NCBI RefSeq assembly: GCF_022163125.1
Contig: NZ_CP091881.1
Coordinates: forward strand, 992,001 to 1,056,000
Length of the DNA: 64,000 bases
From: Paenibacillus sp. HWE-109
Lineage (GTDB): Bacteria > Bacillota > Bacilli > Paenibacillales > NBRC-103111
Reading direction: 5' to 3'
In this document: positions 45,047 through 53,500 of the stretch, one piece after another
Layout: each line of letters begins with the position of its first letter
Position numbering within the stretch: position 1 is the first letter of the stretch
Made by a program: the position numbers and the translations under genes
Notes under the pieces: generated by a model
What the model saw: only the letters and a program-made list of their open reading frames with translations
Told to the model about the DNA's origin: nothing
Database searches by the model: none

Positions 45047-47494
45047 ATGCAAATCATTCGACATATGGTGCAGACAGATCGTCTGCTATTAGAAACGGCA
45101 AGCGGAAGAATCATGCTCGTGCCTTATTCCAACAAGATCATTAGGATTCGATATACATTAAATGCTGAATTTAGTACCCAAGAAAGTCTAATGATTACAG
45201 CCTTGCCTGATCCGAAGATTGCCTTCACCGTAGAAGATCGGGATAGTCATTTATTAGTTTCAACAGCTGAACTGACAATCCGTATCTTAAAAAAGACGGG
45301 GGCTTTTACATATCTGGATGCATTAGGTGCTGTGTTAACCAAAGAGCCAGATCGTAGAGGCAAAACGCTTGTCCCCATGGATGTTACGAAATCCGTGTTT
45401 GATGAATCCGCCAATATTGAAGCTGGACAGGGAGCCGATGGCCTGCGTGTCCGAGCCGACAACGTGACCAAAGTGAGAGATCGAAAAGCATTTCATACCA
45501 AGCTTGAGTTTGAATGGATGGAAGATGAGGCTTTATACGGCTTGGGTTCGCACGAAGAAGGCATAATGAATTTGCGGGGAACGCATCAATACTTATATCA
45601 ACAAAATATGAAGGCGGTTGTTCCCGTACTTGTTTCTACGCGTGGATACGGGATTGTAGTGGACAGCTATTCCATGATGATGTTTCGTGATGATGCTTAT
45701 GGTTCCTATTTATGGACTGAAGTGGACAATGAAATGGATTATTATTTCATTCATGGTCCGGAGATGGACAGTATCGTGCAAGGGATCCGTCAATTAACTG
45801 GAAAAGCGCCGATGCTGCCCAAGTGGTCGTTCGGTTATGTCCAGTCCAAAGAACGTTATACGTCGCAAGAAGAATTGATAGCCGTTGTTCGCGAGTATCG
45901 TGAACGGGGACTGCCGCTTGATTGCATTGTGTTGGATTGGAAGTCCTGGACTGGGGAACTCTGGGGTCAGAAAACGCTCGATCCAGAGCGTTTCCCAGAT
46001 CCGAAAGCCATGGTGGAAGAGCTTCACGGGATGAATGCGCGGTTAATGGTTTCTATCTGGCCCATTATGAATCCTCAGAGCGATAACAATAAGGAAATGA
46101 ATGAACATGGTTGCTTGCTGGGCAATCAGGCAACGTATGACGCTTTCCAGGAAAAAGGTAGACAATTGTATTGGAAACAGGCAAACGAAGGTCTTTTTGT
46201 AAATGGCATTGATGCTTGGTGGTGTGATTGCACAGAGCCTTTCGAAGCAGATTGGCATGGATCTGTCAAGCTTGAGCCCGAACAACGGATGCAGATTAAC
46301 ACAGAAGAAGCAAAGCTTTATCTTGATCCGGAGTTCATTAATGCTTATTCCTTGCTGCATTCCAAAGGCATTTATGAAGGACAACGCCAAACCACTGAGA
46401 GCAAACGCGTCGTGAACCTGACACGTTCAGCTTATGCAGGGCAGCATCGTTATGGAACGGTAACATGGTCGGGGGACATTGCGGCAAATTGGGAGACGCT
46501 GCGGAAGCAAATCCCAGCTGGATTGAATTTTTGCGCAACAGGATCGCCATATTGGACGGTGGATATCGGAGCTTTCTTTGTCCAAAACAAACCTGATCTG
46601 TGGTTTTGGAATGGCGATTACGACACAGGCACTCAGGATATGGGGTACCGAGAATTGTATGCTCGCTGGTTTCAGTACGGTTCGTTTCTTCCTATGTTTC
46701 GCTCTCATGGAACGGATACCCCCAGGGAGGTATGGCGATTTGGTGAGCCCGGTGAGCCTGTATATGATGCCATTGTTAAATTCCTCCGTCTTCGATACGA
46801 ATTAATGCCATACATCTATTCCTTATCTGCCCACGTTCATCACTATGATTATACGTTCATGCGAGCGTTATCATTTGATTTCAGGCATGATCCGAACACA
46901 TATAACATTGGGGATCAGTTTATGTTTGGTCCTGCTTTTTTAGTAAATCCAGTTACTGAACCTATGTACTACAATAGTGATTCTGAAGTGCTAGAAGGTG
47001 TGAAGAAAACCAGAGATGTTTATCTGCCAACAGGAACGGAGTGGTACGATTTCTGGACCAATCGCATCTTTGAGGGTGGGCGAATGATAGAAGCTGAGGC
47101 TCCACTTGACCGTATACCGCTTTATGTGAAGGCTGGATCGATCGTGCCTATGGGCGGTAGTATTCAGTTTGCTGAAGAACGTACGGATGATAACAGACAC
47201 ATTCGTGTCTACACGGGGCAACACGGATCATTCGATTACTATGAAGACGAAGGAGACAATTATAACTATGAAAAGGGTGTTTATGCACTAATTCCTATGG
47301 TGTGGGATGAGGAGAACCGTACTTTCATCATCAAAGAGCGGATAGGCTCTTATCCCGGGATGAACCCCAATCAGTCATTTAACCTAACATTTTTTGGTGT
47401 TAATGATGGTGATGGATCTCTCAAAGAGGCAGAGAAGACAACGCAAATTCACTACACAGGAAACTATACAGAAATCACGCTCGAAGATTTGTAA
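45047..47494 (+). CDS. GH31 alpha-glycosidase (probable alpha-xylosidase, cytoplasmic)
   Basis: ATG 45047 (or the adjacent ATG 45044) is chosen because AAGGAG lies at 45034-45039; an in-frame TTG 45029 lies upstream of that site. The 815-residue product has no signal peptide and is full length for GH31: N-terminal sandwich with ALYGLGSHEEG, catalytic barrel with nucleophile Asp394 (WWCDCTEP) and acid/base Asp477 (TWSGDIAANW), and C-terminal sheets with YYEDEGDNYNYEKG. The pattern GDIAANWETLRKQIPAGLNF resembles alpha-xylosidases and related bacterial GH31 enzymes more than maltases. It probably releases alpha-linked xylose (or glucose) from imported oligosaccharides. It is the fourth gene of the 41873 operon. 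Confidence 0.88.
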   Translation: MQIIRHMVQTDRLLLETASGRIMLVPYSNKIIRIRYTLNAEFSTQESLMITALPDPKIAFTVEDRDSHLLVSTAELTIRILKKTGAFTYLDALGAVLTKEPDRRGKTLVPMDVTKSVFDESANIEAGQGADGLRVRADNVTKVRDRKAFHTKLEFEWMEDEALYGLGSHEEGIMNLRGTHQYLYQQNMKAVVPVLVSTRGYGIVVDSYSMMMFRDDAYGSYLWTEVDNEMDYYFIHGPEMDSIVQGIRQLTGKAPMLPKWSFGYVQSKERYTSQEELIAVVREYRERGLPLDCIVLDWKSWTGELWGQKTLDPERFPDPKAMVEELHGMNARLMVSIWPIMNPQSDNNKEMNEHGCLLGNQATYDAFQEKGRQLYWKQANEGLFVNGIDAWWCDCTEPFEADWHGSVKLEPEQRMQINTEEAKLYLDPEFINAYSLLHSKGIYEGQRQTTESKRVVNLTRSAYAGQHRYGTVTWSGDIAANWETLRKQIPAGLNFCATGSPYWTVDIGAFFVQNKPDLWFWNGDYDTGTQDMGYRELYARWFQYGSFLPMFRSHGTDTPREVWRFGEPGEPVYDAIVKFLRLRYELMPYIYSLSAHVHHYDYTFMRALSFDFRHDPNTYNIGDQFMFGPAFLVNPVTEPMYYNSDSEVLEGVKKTRDVYLPTGTEWYDFWTNRIFEGGRMIEAEAPLDRIPLYVKAGSIVPMGGSIQFAEERTDDNRHIRVYTGQHGSFDYYEDEGDNYNYEKGVYALIPMVWDEENRTFIIKERIGSYPGMNPNQSFNLTFFGVNDGDGSLKEAEKTTQIHYTGNYTEITLEDL

Positions 47495-47549
47495 GATGCG
47501 ATGATTTTGAAAAAGACGGTTTAATAAAAAAGTATAGGGAGGCAATATT

Positions 47550-50273
47550 GTGTCAACTCTTCGCTTAACTTATCAACACTGCCGTTTCCTTGGGTTCATT
47601 CTGCTGATAATATGCCTAAGCGTTCCCGTACTCTCTTTGCCACAGCAAGTTAGTGCGGCCGTGCAAGCAACTTATTATGTTTCTCCAACAGGCAATGATA
47701 CAAGTCCGGGTACACTGTCCTCACCTTTTCTGACGATTGAGAAAGCTCGGGATACGGTTCGAACGTTAAGCAATGCAATGACCGGGGATATCGTTGTATA
47801 TGTAAGAGGAGGTACGTTCTTCCTAGGCAGTACGATCAATTTTAACGCAACCGACTCTGGTAAGAACGGATTTCAAATACGCTACGAAGCTTATCCAGGT
47901 GAGAAGCCCGTTATTAGTGGAGGCGTCAAGTTGACGGGTTGGACGCAAGATACGACGAATACCAATGTATATAAGGCACCACTCCCAAGAAATAAAAAGT
48001 TAAGAGCTTTATATGTCAATGGTCAGAGAGCCTTTATGACAAGCAAGACGATTAACGCTCTTGGCGGTTATGGATCTTATTCGATTACGGCTGGCCAGGC
48101 ATCATGGGCTTGGGCAAGCGGCACCCAGAATGCAGGAACGAAATTCAATGCGACTGACTTGCCTATCACAACGAGAAACCAATCGGATATTGAACTCGAA
48201 ACACAAATGACCTGGAATCGTGTCATTGTTGGCGTAGATCGTATCTCGAATATTGGGAACGGGCAGGTAGCTGCCATGTTGCAGCAGCCTTACGGTTCCA
48301 TAGCGCAGCGCATTAATTGGTCGCCTTATAATACGAGCGGTTCTCAGAATGTCTACAATGTGTTTGAATGGCTTACCAGCCCAGGCAAATTTTATTATGA
48401 CCGGGCTAATCAGACCGTCTATTATTATCCACGAGCCGGTGAGAATATGAGTACAGCAGAAGTCATCGCCCCTAATCTGGAAACATTGATCAATATTCAA
48501 GGCACACCGATTACCGGACGTGTGCAGAATCTTACGTTCAAAGGCATTAGTTTTGCACACTCTGACTATAACTTGTATCAAGTTGGGAACTCGTTCGGGG
48601 CAGCGACTGTGCAGGCAGGAACCATTGTAACCGCATATGGAAATCCAAACTGGCATCGCGATTTTTATCGGAATTATGATGTTTTCCCTGGTGCAGTCGA
48701 GGTTAATGCAGCCAATAACATTCAGTTCCTTGACGGAGAGATCAAACTAACAGGTGCAGATGGGCTTGTTCTGGAAAATGATGTGCAAAACATCCTGGTT
48801 TCTGGAAACTTGATGTATTCGACGGGCGGTGCTTCGGTATCCGTAGGTCATCCGCAGCATGTTTATGTCAATGATCCATCTACCTACCAAGTGTCGGACG
48901 GGGCGCCCGTGTCCAAGGAGAAGTTCGCAACCGGGACTGAGGCAGTTCCGAAAAATATTACGATTACGAATAACTATATGTTAGACGCTTGCAAACTATT
49001 TTTGGGTCATTCGCCGATTACCGCATTTTTTACAGATAGTTTGAACGTAAATCACAACAGGATCGAGAATTCGCCGTATTCTGGGATAACCTTGGGCTGG
49101 GGATGGTCGAATTTCAATGGAAATTCTGTCTCCACATTGCCGAATATTCCAACAACAACAGCGAAAAACAACAATATCAGCTACAACCAATTCGTAGATA
49201 CCATGCAAGTTTTGAACGATGCAGGACCGATTTACACGTTGGGGGATATGCCCGTTACTACCATCACCAATAACTATATGAAAGGTGTTCCTGCAGGTCA
49301 TAAATATGCGCTTCATCCAGATGAAGGTTCAGCTAATATTTCCATGCAGAATAATGTAATGAACATCAATCCAGGAGTCACATGGACGCTGAATTCTGAT
49401 AACTCAGCAACATTCGGGTATAAACATGATCTGAACTTTACGCAAAACTATGCAACTGTTAATAAAATCTCCAACAAAAATGTGCCCAATAGCGTGATTC
49501 AAGATGTGAGCGTCTATGCGGATAACGTATGGCCGTTGCAAGCTTATAATATTACGCTGAATTCTGGCGTGTCTGATCCGTACAGAAATCTTATTACGCC
49601 AAATGGAGTTGCTTTGCAGGATTATGTGTTGCCAGCTAGTGTTTTTGTGGACGCATCGACGACATCTCTGGGTATTAAATCAGCGGGAGATGTAAGTAAA
49701 TTCGTTTGGCTTGCGCCTGCAGGGACGACGAATTTCTCAGAAGGTGCAACAATGAAGAAAGCAAGCGGTGTGGCTACGTCGATTTCAGTACCACAGACTT
49801 CCGGTACGTATAAAATATATATTGTAGATTCTCAGGGTAATCGTTCTGCTGAATCTGTTAACGTGGTAAGAGTAACCGCCGCCCCTTCGGGAAGCGTATT
49901 TGAAGCAGAGGCTGCACAGTTATCGGGCGGAGCCAAAGTAAATACGGATCACCTAGGCTATGCGGGAAGCGGATTTGTTGATGGATTCTGGAATTCAGGA
50001 GCAACTGTAACCTTTAGTGTTAATGTTGCAAGCGCAGGAAGCTACCGCGTAAATGCCCGTTACGCTAATGCCCAAAATAGTCCTTCTACAGTCAGCCTGT
50101 ATTTGAACGGAACGAAAGTCAAGCAGTCAAGCTTCCCGAAACTTGCCAACTGGGATACTTGGGGGAATCAAATGGAAGTTGTGACATTAAACGCGGGGGT
50201 TAATACGATTGCTTACAAGTATGACACAGGCGATACAGGATGGATAAACCTTGATAATATATTAGTTCAGTAA
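47550..50273 (+). CDS. Secreted right-handed beta-helix carbohydrate-active protein with C-terminal CBM6/35-like module
   Basis: The 907-residue product starts at GTG 47550 with AGGGAGG at 47536-47542. It has a signal peptide (to about VSA, residue 37), then YYVSPTGNDTSPGTLSSPF, the opening typical of parallel beta-helix enzymes of the GH120/GH141 kind, with GGTFFLGSTINF and AYPGEKPVISGG. The helix runs to about residue 700, with regions such as ADGLVLENDVQNILVSGN and HKYALHPDEGSANISMQNN. A small sandwich follows, then a CBM6/35-like module (about 780-907; VFEAEAAQLSGGA, WINLDNILV). Family and activity cannot be fixed from sequence alone; GH141 has xylanase and fucosidase members. Paralogues lie at 50564 and 58038. 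It is the last gene before a terminator. Confidence 0.75.
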   Translation: MSTLRLTYQHCRFLGFILLIICLSVPVLSLPQQVSAAVQATYYVSPTGNDTSPGTLSSPFLTIEKARDTVRTLSNAMTGDIVVYVRGGTFFLGSTINFNATDSGKNGFQIRYEAYPGEKPVISGGVKLTGWTQDTTNTNVYKAPLPRNKKLRALYVNGQRAFMTSKTINALGGYGSYSITAGQASWAWASGTQNAGTKFNATDLPITTRNQSDIELETQMTWNRVIVGVDRISNIGNGQVAAMLQQPYGSIAQRINWSPYNTSGSQNVYNVFEWLTSPGKFYYDRANQTVYYYPRAGENMSTAEVIAPNLETLINIQGTPITGRVQNLTFKGISFAHSDYNLYQVGNSFGAATVQAGTIVTAYGNPNWHRDFYRNYDVFPGAVEVNAANNIQFLDGEIKLTGADGLVLENDVQNILVSGNLMYSTGGASVSVGHPQHVYVNDPSTYQVSDGAPVSKEKFATGTEAVPKNITITNNYMLDACKLFLGHSPITAFFTDSLNVNHNRIENSPYSGITLGWGWSNFNGNSVSTLPNIPTTTAKNNNISYNQFVDTMQVLNDAGPIYTLGDMPVTTITNNYMKGVPAGHKYALHPDEGSANISMQNNVMNINPGVTWTLNSDNSATFGYKHDLNFTQNYATVNKISNKNVPNSVIQDVSVYADNVWPLQAYNITLNSGVSDPYRNLITPNGVALQDYVLPASVFVDASTTSLGIKSAGDVSKFVWLAPAGTTNFSEGATMKKASGVATSISVPQTSGTYKIYIVDSQGNRSAESVNVVRVTAAPSGSVFEAEAAQLSGGAKVNTDHLGYAGSGFVDGFWNSGATVTFSVNVASAGSYRVNARYANAQNSPSTVSLYLNGTKVKQSSFPKLANWDTWGNQMEVVTLNAGVNTIAYKYDTGDTGWINLDNILVQ

Positions 50274-50297
50274 CCGTTAAACTTCCATTGTTATTGC

Positions 50298-50332
50298 GCT
50301 CAAGTACGTTGCCAAATTGTACTTGGGCTTTT
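50298..50332 (+). terminator. Rho-independent terminator of the 41873-50273 operon
   Basis: GCTCAAGTAC (50298-50307) pairs with GTACTTGGGC (50319-50328) with one G-U pair and is followed by TTTT. Confidence 0.75.
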
Positions 50333-50450
50333 CCTTGTCTTACCTTGGCATTCTATTACTATGTCCAATCAATGTTCCTACAAAATTCTTTCCGGCCGTA
50401 TGATTGTCTCTGTACGAAAGAGTCGTGAAAAACTACAATGAACTCAGAAA

Positions 50451-50464
50451 TGATATCGCTTACA
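50451..50464 (+). promoter_or_regulatory. cre-like site upstream of the 50564 operon
   Basis: TGATATCGCTTACA matches the cre consensus TGWAANCGNTWNCA at all but one position. It lies 100 bases before the start of the beta-helix/cohesin gene, where CcpA could repress it when preferred sugars are present. No clear -10/-35 pair was assigned in 50333-50563. Confidence 0.55.
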
Positions 50465-50531
50465 AAACACTGTTGCGTTCGTAAAGGAAGGGGGTGATTC
50501 GAACAAAACTCCTACTGGCGTGCTAACCAGA

Positions 50532-50557
50532 ACAGTTTTAAATTTCAAATCCAAGGA
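50532..50557 (+). repeat. Short leader element shared with 58002-58027
   Basis: The sequence CAGTTTTAAATTTCAA followed by a few bases and AGGAGG occurs here and again before the gene at 58038. Both precede paralogous beta-helix genes, so this is probably the conserved edge of the gene duplication or a common translation leader. Confidence 0.6.
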
Positions 50558-50563
50558 GGTTTT

Positions 50564-53500
50564 ATGAAAGTGAGAAAAAGAGCATTCAATTGGATGATGA
50601 CTATGGTAATGGTATTTTCCATGCTCCCATTTTCAGGGTCGGTAGTCACGGCTGCCAGTGCGCCAAGTGCAACTATTTATGTGGCTACAAATGGCAATGA
50701 CAACACAGGGGACGGAACACAAGCAAAGCCGTACAAAACGCTTGCCAAGGCAAAAACAGTAGTAAGGACTCTGCCTAAGACCGGCGGTGATATCGTCGTT
50801 CAAATTGCGGATGGATATTATTCGCTTGATGAAACCCTAGTTTTTGACAAGGATGATTCCGGAAGTGCAAGTAGCACGATTCGCTATGAGGCGGCGCCGG
50901 GTGCGAAGCCGGTAATCAGCGCTGGTGAAATGTTGAAAAAAGGTGTATGGACAGAAGCTGTTGGCCTTACCCAGACTGGCGGCTTAAAGGCGTATAAAAC
51001 GACCCTTAACCGGAGCGATAAGCTGCGCGCACTCTATGTGAACGATAAGGGCGCCACCATGACGAAGAGCTCGGAAATAGCTTCGGCCAACAGAACCGTC
51101 ACCGGGACCCCCACAGCCAGCTTTACCGCTGCCAATAACCCTTGGGCTTGGCAGAACGGCACCAACATCCGGGCGGGTATCGTATTCGATGCCAGCGTAG
51201 GTCTGACGACGGCAACGAAAAACCCCCAAAACATCGAAGCCGAAAGCACGGGCGGCTCCACCGCCAGATGGGCGAGGCCTTTTATCACCTTCGCGTCGAT
51301 CGAACAGGCGCCGGCAGCCAGCAACAAGCCCGGCGGTATCATGTTCCGGTTCCAGATGCCATATGGGTTCATTTCACAGTCTTTGGGTAATAACACGCAA
51401 TACAATCCTGGTAACAATCAAGTCATCCGCAACGCTTTCGAGTTCTTCAACAAACGCGGAGATTTCTATTTCGACCAGGCGGAAAGCACGCTTTATTACA
51501 TCCCGCTTGCAGGCGAAGATATCAATACCGCCGACGTGGTCATTCCAAGGCTTGAGACGGTCCTCGACATAAGAGGGATCCCTGTAGGAGATCGGTTGAA
51601 CCCTGTTGCGGGCTCGGATAATGGACGTGTCAAAAACATAACCTTCAACGGGCTGAAATTTGCCCATACCGACTACAAACTGACTGAACTGACGGGCACA
51701 TATACACTTAGCGACGGATCCGGTCCGGTAACGACCAGTTCCCGTGGCTATGCGTCCGTTCAGGGCTCTATCGTGAACAAAGTTTACTTCCCCAGCAGCA
51801 TAAACTGGCATGAGACTTTCTACCGAGGCTATGACATCCCGCCGGCAGCGGTAATGATCAACGCAGCGAGGAACATCAAAGTGCTGAACGGCGAGATCGG
51901 GCTTACCGGATTTAATGGCATCCATGTAGAAAACGATGCCAAGGATATCGAAATCTCGGGCAACTATATCGTAGATACGCTCGCTTCCGGCATTGTAATC
52001 GGACATCCGCAGCATATCTATGAAAACGATGTGGCGATTACGCATGAATCCAGTGTTTCGGTCTCTGGCACGCCAATAAGGAACTGGGCTGGCGTTGATA
52101 AGGAAAAATTTACGGCGGGTACGGAAGCCGTGCCGGAGAATATTTATATTACAAATAACTTTTTGTACAGGACTTGCTATGGATTCCCGGGCGCCAACGC
52201 ACTGGCTTCTTTCTACACAACGAATATGCAGGTACTGCACAACTACATTTATGACACCACTTACGGCGCCATGAGCATCGGCTGGGGCTGGGACGAGTAT
52301 GATGGGTTCGGCTTTACCGCCCAAGGCACCAACAAGACCGGCGGCCCTTACAATGGTACGAGTGAAACGAGCATCGCAAGGTCTCCAGCAATATCTACGA
52401 CCTCCAGGAATAACAAAATAAACTTTAACCGGATAGAGCAAATTTGCACGGTAGTTAACGACTCCGGAGCCATTTACTCACTGGGACGGCAGGGCGATCC
52501 GGGTAATTTGCCGGGCGGAGGGACATGGGACACCATCAACACCGTCTACCCTTTGACAAACGACCCCGTCACCAACAAGAATAGTAACTGGAATTCTGAC
52601 AACTGGACGAATTTCACCGAGATGAACTACAACTTCCTTAACCCTAATCCAACTGACAAACCCACGGACTCCAACAACTGGATGAACGGGTTCCATCCTG
52701 ACGAAGGCAGCACGTTCATTAAGATGATAGGCAACGTCGTGCAGGCAAAGCTCTCTTATGCCGCGGGGCAGAGCCGTCTTATTGAGTTTAACAACTGGAA
52801 GCGCAAAAGCGATATGATTATGGTCCAAGGTTACGTAGACGGGGATAACAACCAGAATGGCGCCCCCAGGACTACTTATGACAATTACAAAAGCACAAGC
52901 CGCATTTGGCCACTTAAGGGCAACGAAATCGTTTTGAATTCGGGCCTTACCAACGAATACACGAAGATGATCCCAAGGAGCCTCATTGCCGATACCGAGT
53001 TTGAGCTGGCTTCCAACGTCATCATGGGTAAAGGTGAAAAGCTGAACCGCAGGGGTCTGCTAAAAGCTCAAGACACAGTTTGGATCGCGCCTGCGAACAC
53101 AACTGTCTTTAATGAAGGCAATACGATGACAAAAGCTGCCGGCGACGTAAAGTCAATCAACGCTCCGTCTACCGCAGGAGAATACAAACTATATATCAAA
53201 TATGGAGACGGCAGAGAAACAGCCACTTCCAAGTATACGGTATACGTCGACGCGAGCGGTTCAGCAACCAATGTGGAAAATGGGAAAAGCTACGATGTTT
53301 CAGCGGTACGGCCGCTTAAACTGACTTTGAGTAATGAATACACCTTTACGCTTAACGGCAAGGCCGTGGCGAATGGGTACGAAATCCGCACCGCAGGAAG
53401 CTGGACCTTGGTAGGCAGCACTTCGATGCCTGCAATAACCCTCAACTTTACCACCACAGTATCGGTGGCGAATAGGCTGCTCCCGGCTGACGTGTCAGCA

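Noticed and set aside
51374..52441. Long open frame (355 codons) on the minus strand inside the giant beta-helix gene
   Set aside because: It lies fully antisense to a gene with clear signal peptide and domains, has no ribosome site and no recognisable motif; it follows from the codon pattern of the GC-richer plus strand.
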